DNA from: Myxococcales bacterium
Lineage (GTDB): Bacteria > Myxococcota_A > Polyangia > Polyangiales > Ga0077539
Length of the DNA: 64,000 nt
Direction of reading: 5' to 3'
NCBI GenBank assembly: GCA_016792845.1
Contig: JAEUKH010000050.1
Location: forward strand, 156,728-220,727
A program made the translations under genes and the position numbers. Position 1 is the stretch's first letter, and each line of letters begins with the position of its first letter. Below are positions 26,360 through 34,494 of the stretch, piece after piece. The notes under the pieces were generated by a model. It saw nothing but the letters and a program-made list of their open reading frames with translations, searched no databases and had not been told where the DNA came from.

Positions 26360-29004
26360 AAGTGATCAAACCACAAAAGGTGGGGGTGCTCTCGCGCACC
26401 TTCACCTTTCAACGGAGACATCTCTTCGTGATCTCTCCGGTGGTGGGCTTTCGTCTGGGTTCGCGCCGCAGCCTCGTGGCCGAGGTCGATTTGTGGAAGG
26501 GGCTCACCCCGCACCTCGCCGGCGCCCGCGCGCTCGACGAGTCGATGCCCAAGGCCCGCGGCGAGTTCTTGCTGTTCGGCAACGCGGTGCCCCTCCGTCG
26601 CGAGGCCGCCGCGGCGATGATGGTCTCGGCGATGCTCGGGCAACACGAGAAGCGCCTGCGGGTCACCGGCGATCGCTTCTGGTTGCCCGATGGCACGGTG
26701 TCGAAGCCGACGCCCTTCGCTGAAATGCCTGTCGATTGGGCCCACGCCTTCGGGGGCCCCGCGGTGCCTGAGAACCCGCTCGGCAAGGGCATCGCGCGGG
26801 TCGAGACCTCTGCCGGGCGGCTGGTGCCTTTGCCCAATGTCGAAGCGCTCGGGGCGACCGTCGAGGCGCCCGGCGATCGGCCCGCGCCGGCGAGCTTTTC
26901 GGGCTTCGATTTCGCATGGCCCCAACGGCAATCGAAGATCGGCACCTACGACGCGCAGTGGCTGAGAGAGCACTTCCCCGGGTTGGCCGCCGACATCGAT
27001 TGGAGCGCCTTCAACGTCGCGCCGTACGATCAGCGCATCGACGGCGTCTGGCAAGGCGAAGAGCCCTACCGGCTCGAAGGCTTTCACGCCGAACACGCGG
27101 TGATCGAGGGGCACCTCCCGGGGGTTCAGGCCAGGGCCTTTGTGACCCAGCGCCGACCCGACGGGGCGGTCTTCGAAGAGGTGCTCTTGCGCCTCGACAC
27201 GGTGCAGTTCTACCCCAATGAAGCGTTGGGGCTGATGGTGTTTCGCGGGCTCTACCCCGTCGCCGAAGACGACGCCCACGACCTCGAGCACCTGGTCATC
27301 GCGTGCGACGACCTGCACGGCGCGAGGCCGCTCGAACACTACCGCGGGGTGCTCGACCGTCGGCTCGACCGTCGGCGCGGGGCCATCGAGGCGCTCCGCG
27401 ACGCTGACCTGATGCCGACCTCGATGCGCGAGCGCGCCCTCGGTGAGAGCGACGAGATGCGCGCCACCGCCGCGATGATGAAGCGCGAGAAGCGGCTCAC
27501 CGAAGGGCTCTTGCGCAAGGCCGAGGCCGAGCGGCGTCGGGCCGAGGGCGACATGGCGCGGTACGGCATCGCGATGCCCGAGAGCGCCCGCGCGTTTGAG
27601 ACCTCGCTCGACCCAGACGACGCGAGCCTCGAACCCGACGCCATCGCCGAGGCGCTCGATCAAGCCGATGCGATGCTCCAATCGGCCCGCGAAGACGCCG
27701 ACCGCGCGACCCGCGAGGCGCTCGACTCGTTTCGCGAACATTGCACCGCGCAGGGCCTCGACGCGGCAGAGATCCTCGCCAAGAGCGAGGCCGCGCAGGG
27801 CGGGCCGCCGCGCTTCTCGGCCGCCGCGCAGATCGCCTCGATGCGAGAAGACGCCCTCAGAGACCCGAGCCCGGGGGCCCGCGAGCGCCTCGACGCCGCG
27901 TTGTCTGAAAAGAATGTCGAAGGGCTCTATCAGACTGAGACCATGCTGCGTGAAATGTATCGCCGCATGGCCCATGAGCAGCAAGCGCCCGCCGCGCCGA
28001 TGCCCGACGCCCTCGCGGCGCGCCGCGCTTGGGTTGAGCAAGAGCACATCGCAGGGCGTTCGCTCGCGCGGGCCGACCTTACGGGCGTCAACCTCTCGGG
28101 GCTCGACCTCACCGGCGCTGATTTGCGCGAGGCCTGGCTCGAAGGCGCACGACTCGATGGGGCCGTGTGCGATTGGGCCGACCTCCGCGGGGCCGTGCTC
28201 ACCCGGGCCGACCTCACCGGGGCGCGGCTCCACGGGGCGCGCCTTCAAGGGGCCAACCTGGGCCTCGCGACCTTGGTGCGGTGCGACCTCCGAGAGGCCG
28301 ACCTCAGCGACGCCATCTTGGTCAAAGCGCAGGTCTACAACGCTGATTTCACCCGGGCCACGGTGTGCCGCGCCGACCTGCGCGGGGTCGAGGCCGAGGG
28401 CGCGGCCTTCGACGAAATCGACGCGAGCCACAGCCTGTGGCTGAACGCGACCTTCGAGGGCGTCTCATTCAACAAAGCGACGCTGTTGAAGACGCTCTTT
28501 TTTGAGTGCACCCTGCGACGGTGCAGCTTTGAAGGGGCCGAGCTTGAGTCTGCGGTGATGCTCCAATGTGACGCCTCCGAGGGGCGCTTCCGCAACGCGA
28601 TGATGAAGGGGTTTCGCGCGGTGCACGCCACGGTGATCGAGCGGGGCGATTTCTGTGACGCCTTGCTCGACGGGGCCAACCTCCGCGACGCCAGGCTCGC
28701 GGGCTCGGTGTTTCATCGGGTGAGCATGGCGGGGGCCGATTTCAGCGGGGCCGACCTCCAGGGCGCGTCGCTCTACCGCGCGCGGGGCCGCGAGGCGCGG
28801 TTTGTTCGGGCCAACCTCAGCAACGCGCACATGGTGTCATTCGAGAGCCTCTCGGGGCTCTTGACCCACGCCCTGGTCGAGGGGGCCGACCTTCAAGGGG
28901 CCAACCTGTTTCGCGCCGATCTCTACGGTGTGCGCGGTCGCCCCAAGAGCCTCGAAGGCGCCAACCTGACCGAGGTGCGATATGTCGCGCGTACCGAGGC
29001 TTGA
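26356..29004 (+). CDS. DUF2169 - pentapeptide-repeat fusion, T6SS adaptor-like
   Basis: Protein of 882 aa. The N-terminal ~300 residues match DUF2169 (KARGEFLLFGNAV; DWAHAFGGPAVPENPLGKG), a family encoded next to VgrG and thought to act as an adaptor/chaperone for spike cargo. A helical, charged middle region (about 330-560) follows, then a long pentapeptide-repeat right-handed beta-helix (about 570-880, A(D/N)LxxA repeats). ATGA overlap with vgrG and a 23-base overlap with the next gene indicate tight translational coupling. The role is inferred from family context. Confidence 0.85.
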   Translation: MKVIKPQKVGVLSRTFTFQRRHLFVISPVVGFRLGSRRSLVAEVDLWKGLTPHLAGARALDESMPKARGEFLLFGNAVPLRREAAAAMMVSAMLGQHEKRLRVTGDRFWLPDGTVSKPTPFAEMPVDWAHAFGGPAVPENPLGKGIARVETSAGRLVPLPNVEALGATVEAPGDRPAPASFSGFDFAWPQRQSKIGTYDAQWLREHFPGLAADIDWSAFNVAPYDQRIDGVWQGEEPYRLEGFHAEHAVIEGHLPGVQARAFVTQRRPDGAVFEEVLLRLDTVQFYPNEALGLMVFRGLYPVAEDDAHDLEHLVIACDDLHGARPLEHYRGVLDRRLDRRRGAIEALRDADLMPTSMRERALGESDEMRATAAMMKREKRLTEGLLRKAEAERRRAEGDMARYGIAMPESARAFETSLDPDDASLEPDAIAEALDQADAMLQSAREDADRATREALDSFREHCTAQGLDAAEILAKSEAAQGGPPRFSAAAQIASMREDALRDPSPGARERLDAALSEKNVEGLYQTETMLREMYRRMAHEQQAPAAPMPDALAARRAWVEQEHIAGRSLARADLTGVNLSGLDLTGADLREAWLEGARLDGAVCDWADLRGAVLTRADLTGARLHGARLQGANLGLATLVRCDLREADLSDAILVKAQVYNADFTRATVCRADLRGVEAEGAAFDEIDASHSLWLNATFEGVSFNKATLLKTLFFECTLRRCSFEGAELESAVMLQCDASEGRFRNAMMKGFRAVHATVIERGDFCDALLDGANLRDARLAGSVFHRVSMAGADFSGADLQGASLYRARGREARFVRANLSNAHMVSFESLSGLLTHALVEGADLQGANLFRADLYGVRGRPKSLEGANLTEVRYVARTEA

Positions 29005-30049
29005 GCCCGCTGCGCTGATCGAGCGGCTGAGCGAGGGCGAGCTCATCGCCGACGTCTCGCTCGCGGGGGCCGATCTGAGCCTCTATGACCTCTCGGGGGC
29101 GGTCTTCGAGCGGGTCGATTTCAGCGGCGCGAGGCTGCACGGGGCCGACCTCCGGGAGTCTGTGTTCTCACAGTGTCTCTTTCGAGAGAGCGTGGCCCGA
29201 GAGGTCAACCTCAAGCACGCCATCGTCGATCAGTGCGAGCTGGTCGACGCTTCGTTTCAAAAGAGCAACCTCCAAGGGGTGCGGCTGACGCGCTGCCGGG
29301 CCGAGCGCTGCGACCTCTCGCAGTGCGACCTGACCCTCGGGGCGATCTGCGCGTCGAGCCTTCACGAGGCGAGCTTCGCCGAGGCTCAGCTGACCCGCGC
29401 CGTGTTGATCGACAACGATGTGCGCGGGGTCGATTTCTCGCGGGCGCTCTTCTCGCTCACCACCATGATGAAGGCCGAGCTCGCCGGGGCGCAGTTTGTA
29501 GACACACGCTTCGACCTCTCGATCTTTATCGGGAGCGACTTCACCGGCGTCACCCTCGCGGGCCTCAGCTTCGACGCCTGCCAGTTCATGGACGCGCGGC
29601 TCGGCGACGTTGACCTCCGCGGCGCGCGGCTCACGCGGTGCAACTTCAAGGGCGCCGACCTTCGGCGCGCGCGGCTCGAGCGCTGCGACCTCCGCAACGC
29701 GCTCTTTGTCGAAGCCCAGCTCGGGCTCGCGAACTTCGAGGGGGCGACGCTCTCGCAGGCGCTCTTTCTCTCGGCCGACGCGAGCGCCGCCAACTTCTCT
29801 GGGGCGACCCTCGACCAGGCGGTGTTGACCCGCGCCAACTGCCGCGGGGCGCGCTTTGTGGGGGCCAACCTCACATGGGCCGACCTAAGCTATGCGACCC
29901 TCGACGCCTGCGATTTTTCAAGGGCCACCATGTTTCGGAGCAAGCTGCATGGCGTCTCCCGCGACGCGGCGGTGGGCATCGACGGCCACGCCGCCTTGGG
30001 CGACGACGGGCCCCTCGCCGAGGCCGAACGCTGGTCACCCTCGCTGTAA
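28982..30049 (+). CDS. Pentapeptide-repeat protein of the VgrG islet
   Basis: Protein of 355 aa made almost entirely of pentapeptide repeats (about residues 15-330; ADLSLYDLSGA, ADLRRARLERCDLRN), forming a quadrilateral beta-helix. Overlaps the 3' end of the DUF2169 fusion by 23 bases. Such proteins accompany DUF2169/DUF3540 genes in myxobacterial and proteobacterial spike islets; whether they are structural spike extensions, chaperones or cargo is not known. No toxin motif seen. Confidence 0.85.
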   Translation: MSRVPRLEPAALIERLSEGELIADVSLAGADLSLYDLSGAVFERVDFSGARLHGADLRESVFSQCLFRESVAREVNLKHAIVDQCELVDASFQKSNLQGVRLTRCRAERCDLSQCDLTLGAICASSLHEASFAEAQLTRAVLIDNDVRGVDFSRALFSLTTMMKAELAGAQFVDTRFDLSIFIGSDFTGVTLAGLSFDACQFMDARLGDVDLRGARLTRCNFKGADLRRARLERCDLRNALFVEAQLGLANFEGATLSQALFLSADASAANFSGATLDQAVLTRANCRGARFVGANLTWADLSYATLDACDFSRATMFRSKLHGVSRDAAVGIDGHAALGDDGPLAEAERWSPSL

Positions 30050-30079
30050 TCGCGCGTCACGCTCACAGGAGTTTCATGT

Positions 30080-30730
30080 ATGAACAATGTCGCTGTCGCT
30101 TTGAAAGACGCTCCGGTGAGTCTGCACGAGGCCCTGGTGACCCGAATCGAGGGGGCAGGGCGATACGAGGTTCAGACCGCCGCGGGGGCGGTGCTGTGCG
30201 GGCGCGCGGTGAGCTGCCTCGTCGAGCCCATGGTGGGCGACACGGTGCTCGTGGCGCGGGGCGATGCGCGGGCCTTCGTAACCGCGGTGCTCTTGCGCGA
30301 GGCCGGGGTCGAGACGACCTTGGCGCATCAGGGCGATTTGAAGGTTGAAGTGAAGCAGGGGCGCTTCACCGTGGTGGCCGACGAGGGCGTCGAGCTCGTG
30401 ACGGGCTCGACCCTGGCGCTCCTGGCGGCGAAGGTCTCATTGCAGAGCCCCGAGGCGCAGGTGTGGGTCGAGCGGCTCGCGCATGTGGGGCAAGAGCTGC
30501 ACGCCGAGGTGGCGCGGGTGCGCGAGCGCTTCGGGGTGCTCGACCAGACCATTGAGCGCTGGTCGCAGCGGGCGAAGCGTGTGTACCGCACCGTCGAAGA
30601 GCTCGAACGGCTCAAGGCCGAACAGATTGACTATGAAGCGGCGCACACCGTGCGGGTGCACGGCGAGAACACGGTGATGACCGCCGACGCCCTGGTGCGC
30701 GTCGACGGCGAGCAGATTCATCTCGGTTGA
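30080..30730 (+). CDS. DUF3540 protein of the VgrG islet
   Basis: Protein of 216 aa matching DUF3540: beta-rich N-terminus (RYEVQTAAGAVLCGRAVSCLVEP), then charged helices (about 130-190) and a C-terminal VRVDGEQIHLG strand. Known companion of VgrG/DUF2169/DUF4150; exact role unknown. AGGAG stands 8 bases before the ATG at 30080; an ATG four bases earlier is out of frame. Confidence 0.8.
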   Translation: MNNVAVALKDAPVSLHEALVTRIEGAGRYEVQTAAGAVLCGRAVSCLVEPMVGDTVLVARGDARAFVTAVLLREAGVETTLAHQGDLKVEVKQGRFTVVADEGVELVTGSTLALLAAKVSLQSPEAQVWVERLAHVGQELHAEVARVRERFGVLDQTIERWSQRAKRVYRTVEELERLKAEQIDYEAAHTVRVHGENTVMTADALVRVDGEQIHLG

Positions 30731-30749
30731 AGCCGAAGAGGGGTACGCG

Positions 30750-31139
30750 ATGTTTGGCAACTCACAGTTGATGGGCCTCGATATGGGCTTCCCCGATGTG
30801 TGTCTGACGCCGCCGGTGCCGGTGCCGATCCCGTATCCGAACATCGCGGCGGGCCCCATGGGCGTGCCCGCGGCGTACAACGTGCTGTTCATGGCGACGC
30901 CGGCTCACAACCTCGCGACGACCATCCCGATGACCAACGGCGACAACCCCGGCGTGGCCTTGGGGGTCGCGTCGGGCATGGTGATGGGCCCCTCGCGGCA
31001 CCTGACCGCGGCGTTTACGGTGTTGGTCAACGGCATCCCGGGTACCAGAATGACCAGCATGAGCCTTCAGAACAGCACCAACTGCCCTGGGGTTCGCCTG
31101 GTGCCGAGTCAGGTGAAGGTGCTCCTCTTGGCGCCTTGA
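30750..31139 (+). CDS. DUF4150 PAAR-like spike-tip protein
   Basis: Protein of 129 aa matching DUF4150/PAAR-like: CLTPPVPVPIPYPNIA at the N-terminus and a hydrophobic, Gly-rich, strand-rich body. PAAR-like proteins cap the VgrG trimer and carry effectors. Usually a PAAR-linked toxin gene or domain follows; here the gene stands alone and the next gene is on the other strand. Last gene of the islet. Confidence 0.85.
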   Translation: MFGNSQLMGLDMGFPDVCLTPPVPVPIPYPNIAAGPMGVPAAYNVLFMATPAHNLATTIPMTNGDNPGVALGVASGMVMGPSRHLTAAFTVLVNGIPGTRMTSMSLQNSTNCPGVRLVPSQVKVLLLAP

Positions 31140-31146
31140 GCGACGC

Positions 31147-32676
31147 CTATCGCCATCGCACCAGCCACGGCAACGCTTCAAGGAACGCCGGCGCCGCGGC
31201 CTCGGCTTCAAGCGACAACGACTCGACCTCGGGCAAGAGCACGGCCCCCAAGGCGCGCTGATGCGCCTCGCCCCAAGTGCGCTCTTGGATGACCCGCTGC
31301 CCCTCATTCAACGCGCGCGCCGCGGCGGCGACGAGCCACTGGTAGAGCCCGAGGCGCAGAAGCCCCGCGAAGGCCCGCGCGTGCAAGAGGGCCCCGCGGC
31401 CGAAGAGGTCTTGCTGGAGCTGACGGCGGTTCAAGACCGTGAACAGAGGGTTGTCGAGCGAGATGCTCCCGAGGGCGATGAGGCGCTCGGGGGGCGGGGC
31501 GCCCTCGGTCATGGCCTGAGCGAGGGTATGTAACTGATATGCCAATGGTTTTAGCTGCTCGGCCCGCTGTCGGTCGCGCGACAAGGGCGCGCCCCCGGCC
31601 CGCTCGGCGGCTTGCAGGAGGGCCTCGCTGAGCCGGGCGGCGGCGACGAGCCCGGCGCTGAGGTTCTCGGGTCGGGGCGGCACCTCGAAGCGCACGCGGG
31701 GCAGGGCCTTGAGGCTCTGAACGAGGGCCCCCATGACCCCGGGCTGCGGTTGCACCTGCTTGAACTGATCGCGCAAGGTGAGCACCCGGCGGCCGAGGAG
31801 CCTCACGATCTCAGCGGGGTGAAGCTGCGCCTCGTTGCAGGCTTCGACGGCCTCGTCGACCCACGGGCGGTAGAGCGCGTCGTCGACGATGACGCCTTGG
31901 CCGAGGGCCACCATCGGGTGCTCTAGCGGCAAGGGGCGCTGCATCAACGGCAAGAGCCGCCGCGGCGTCTTGGCCAGCGCGGGGCCGAGGTCGCTGGTCT
32001 CTTGCGCGTGATGGCACCGGCCGGTGTTGTACACATGCACGCCGTCGGCCCGGAGCACCGCGTCGAGGCCGAGGCGCTGACACGACGGGGGCGCCTCTCG
32101 GTAATGCCGCTTCAACCCGCAATGTCGCTCTTCAATGAGGAAGACGCACCCGCCCTCGGGCCTCTCTCGAAAGAAATCGCCGCTGAGCTTGTTCGAGAGC
32201 GTGCGGGTCTCGACCGGCGGCCAGGCGACATCGGGGTAATGCTCGCGCGGGTCGATGGCCGCGAGATAGGCCAGGTCTTCAGGGCGCAAGGGCCCCAAAC
32301 GGTGCGTGTGGCAGCAGTCGCCCGACGACAGGCACTCGAAGCGCGTCTCGCCGAGCACGCGGCCCCGGGCGGGCTCGAAGCCCTCGCGGCGAGCGCGCAG
32401 CCCTGCGATCAACTCGTGAAAGGTGTCTTCAAAGAGGTTGAGCCCGAAGAGCGTGCGCAGCGCCTCGGCGGCCTCCGGGCGGGTCACCTGCGCGCGGGCC
32501 ATGGCGCGGTAGAACGCGTCGATCGAGAGCGGCGTCGCGAGGGCGCTGAGGGCGGCCCCGAGCCGGGCGTCGAGGGCCACCGTGCGATGCAAGAGGCTGT
32601 CTTCGAGGCTGAGCGACGCGCCGTCTCGCACGAGGCTGAGCTCGGGCCTGAGGCGAAGGGTGAAATCAGTCATCAT
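31147..32676 (-). CDS. FliB/YkgJ-type Cys-cluster protein
   Basis: Cytosolic protein of 509 aa. Around residues 115-215 it has a YkgJ-like cysteine cluster: C115, then C121-C122 (SSGDCC), GGCVFL, HCGLK and PPSCQRLGL. This set is typical of putative metal-chelating YkgJ/FliB-like proteins, the latter related to flagellin lysine methylation. The helical remainder (about 250-500) is unassigned. Convergent with the VgrG islet and head-to-head with the next lipoprotein gene. No flagellar genes nearby. Start ATG 32676 or 32673. Confidence 0.65.
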   Translation of the reverse strand: MMTDFTLRLRPELSLVRDGASLSLEDSLLHRTVALDARLGAALSALATPLSIDAFYRAMARAQVTRPEAAEALRTLFGLNLFEDTFHELIAGLRARREGFEPARGRVLGETRFECLSSGDCCHTHRLGPLRPEDLAYLAAIDPREHYPDVAWPPVETRTLSNKLSGDFFRERPEGGCVFLIEERHCGLKRHYREAPPSCQRLGLDAVLRADGVHVYNTGRCHHAQETSDLGPALAKTPRRLLPLMQRPLPLEHPMVALGQGVIVDDALYRPWVDEAVEACNEAQLHPAEIVRLLGRRVLTLRDQFKQVQPQPGVMGALVQSLKALPRVRFEVPPRPENLSAGLVAAARLSEALLQAAERAGGAPLSRDRQRAEQLKPLAYQLHTLAQAMTEGAPPPERLIALGSISLDNPLFTVLNRRQLQQDLFGRGALLHARAFAGLLRLGLYQWLVAAAARALNEGQRVIQERTWGEAHQRALGAVLLPEVESLSLEAEAAAPAFLEALPWLVRWR

Positions 32677-32727
32677 GGTGCTCGTCACGCCGGGGTGTCG
32701 CCTTGTTGAGAGGGCGCCGAGGGTGCC

Positions 32728-33666
32728 ATGGTCTCGCGCGTGACAGCAACGCAGCTTCGGTCGTGGTGGGCCCTCTCGGCAGCGGTGTTCGTCGGGTGCG
32801 CTGAGACGCCGCAGGGGGGCGCCGACGCCGGGCGTGACGCGGGCGCGGCGACGGCCGACCTCGGGCCCGCGCGCGAGGCCGACGGGTGCCTCGCAGACGA
32901 GCCGGGGGCGACGCGTTCGCCGCTCCGTCGCTGCGTGCTGCGGGTTGAGGGCGAGGCCCGAGCGTACGACGGCGCGCCGCTCGCGGGGCGGGTGATTACG
33001 GTGTGCGGCCCGGCGTGCTTTGTGGGCACCACCGACGCCGCGGGGCGCTTCTCGGTGCCGGTCGATGTGCGGCTGAACCCCGCGGTCTATTCGGTGCAAG
33101 TGCACGGTCGACCCGAGTATGCGAGCCGCCATTTCGTGATGCCCGGCTCCGGCCCAGACGGGGTCGTTCGCATGACGCAAGCCCTTCGATTGCCGCGGTA
33201 TTCAGTCGTCGGTGCGGTGATCGCGTCGACCGGCGGCGGGCGCTTCGAGGCGGGTGAGGTTGTCTTGAATGTTGCGCCCTCGGCGCGGGTCGAGTTTGAC
33301 CTCGAAGAGTTTGAGTACGGCGAGCTCGGGCAGCGCCTGCGGTGGGTGCTGGTGCGCGACGAGGGCCTGCCTGAGTGGGCGCCCGCAGAGGGCGTCGCGG
33401 CGATGTTCGCCCTGGCGCCGTTCAACCTTACCGCCGATCAGCCGATGGGGCTCAGCGTGCCCAATGTGGGCCGCCTCGCGGCGGGCGCGCAGGTCGAATT
33501 CGTGATGCTCGACAATGACATCCTGAGCGACCCGCCGAACGCGGGGCGCGGCCGTGTGGTGGCACGCGGGGCGGTGAGCGACGACGGGCTCCGGGTGAGC
33601 ACCGGCGCGGGCGAGGGGCTCCGGGTCTTGACCTGGGTCGGGGTGCGCCCGGCGACGAGGCCCTGA
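32728..33666 (+). CDS. Lipoprotein with carboxypeptidase-regulatory-like domain
   Basis: Lipoprotein of 312 aa: signal peptide ending VFVGC, DAG-rich linker, then a beta-sandwich (GAPLAGRVITVCGPACFVGTTDAAGRFSVPVDV) resembling CarboxypepD-regulatory/Cna-B-like domains (about residues 70-140). The second half has VxFDLEEFEYGELG and is not recognised. It lies 81 bases upstream of the selenoprotein gene on the same strand, so co-transcription is likely. Exported, probably in the outer membrane. Confidence 0.7.
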   Translation: MVSRVTATQLRSWWALSAAVFVGCAETPQGGADAGRDAGAATADLGPAREADGCLADEPGATRSPLRRCVLRVEGEARAYDGAPLAGRVITVCGPACFVGTTDAAGRFSVPVDVRLNPAVYSVQVHGRPEYASRHFVMPGSGPDGVVRMTQALRLPRYSVVGAVIASTGGGRFEAGEVVLNVAPSARVEFDLEEFEYGELGQRLRWVLVRDEGLPEWAPAEGVAAMFALAPFNLTADQPMGLSVPNVGRLAAGAQVEFVMLDNDILSDPPNAGRGRVVARGAVSDDGLRVSTGAGEGLRVLTWVGVRPATRP

Positions 33667-33747
33667 AGGGGTGTCGCGGTCATGACCTCGCGGCAGGGGT
33701 GCGCGGTGAGGGTTGATTCTGGCGTGGCTTTGATTCTGAATGAGCGC

Positions 33748-34494
33748 ATGCGAAGGCGCGCAGGGTGGTGGGTTGCTCCGATGCTGGTGTTGGGGTGCGG
33801 CGATCAGAGCCCGGTGACCGCCGCGCACGACGCGGCCCTCGATGCGGGCCTCGCGCTCGACGGGGCGGCGCTCCGTGACACTGCGAGCGAGGCCGCGATG
33901 GGGGTCGATGTGCCCCAAGACCAGGGCCCGGCCGACGTCGGCGCGCCTGACACCGGGCCGCGCTTCGAGCCCTACCCCGAGGGGCCCTACGGCAACGTCG
34001 TGGGGGCGGTGCTCGCCAACCTCTCGTGGGAGGGGTACGTCAACCCGAGCGGCGAGGCGGTCTCAAACACGCTGCCGTACGGGCCGACCTCGCTCGACGA
34101 ATTGCGCCGCGGGGGCCGCTACGCGCTCGTGCATGTGAGCGAGTTCTATTGACCCGGCTGTCGCAACGCGGCCCGTGATCTGGCTGCGCAATCGGTTGAA
34201 GTGATGCGTGCTGGCGGTGTGGTGATCGAGATCTTGGCGGCGACCTCGAACGGCGCGGTCTCAAGGGCCAACCTCGACGCCTGGGTGCAGACCTACAGGC
34301 TCCCGGTGACCGTGCTGCGCGACCCCTCGGGCACGCCCACGCTTCGGTCGTACGGCATCCGCGAGAGCACCTTCATTGTTGAGACGGCGACCGCGACCAT
34401 CGTTGAAAAGTACAACGGTCGTGTCGACGGCGTCGGCCCCTCGGGGGTGGCTCAGGCGTTGCCGCGGATGCTCTCGCTTCTCCGAGGCATGTGA
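33748..34494 (+). CDS. Selenoprotein candidate: thioredoxin-fold lipoprotein with in-frame TGA (U-x-x-C)
   Basis: Predicted 248-aa lipoprotein whose frame is interrupted only by TGA at 34150-34152. Signal peptide ends LVLGC; an Ala/Asp linker follows. Residues ~70-248 look like a redoxin: DELRRGGRYALVHVSEFY, Sec135-PGC138, a helix, VVIEILAAT, and SYGIRESTFIV. Sec135 and Cys138 fall where thioredoxins have C-x-x-C. The same frame continues 114 codons past the TGA with good codon use. The usual cis-Pro before the last strands is not seen. A SECIS-like hairpin lies 14 bases downstream. The stop overlaps the next gene (GTGA). Alternative: a nonsense-mutated pseudogene. Confidence 0.7.
34150..34152 (+). 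other. Predicted selenocysteine codon (TGA)
   Basis: In-frame TGA preceding PGC, in the redox-active position of a thioredoxin-like fold. Confidence 0.65.
34167..34188 (+). promoter_or_regulatory. Candidate bacterial SECIS hairpin
   Basis: 7-bp stem CGCGGCC (34167-34173) with GGCTGCG (34182-34188), one G-U pair, loop CGTGATCT. The loop starts 21 bases after the TGA and has G at its second position; published bacterial SECIS elements have a loop 16-37 bases after UGA with a conserved G in its first two positions. An additional CCG/CGG pairing (34154-34156 with 34193-34195) could extend the lower stem. Codons here are unusually rich in A/T third bases. Confidence 0.6.

Noticed and set aside
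26308..28431. Long minus-strand open frame opposite the DUF2169 fusion
   Set aside because: Same bias artefact; the plus frame has DUF2169 and pentapeptide motifs.
34150..34152. Ordinary stop codon splitting two genes
   Set aside because: The downstream piece lacks a credible start and continues the redoxin fold in the same frame; kept as the less likely alternative.
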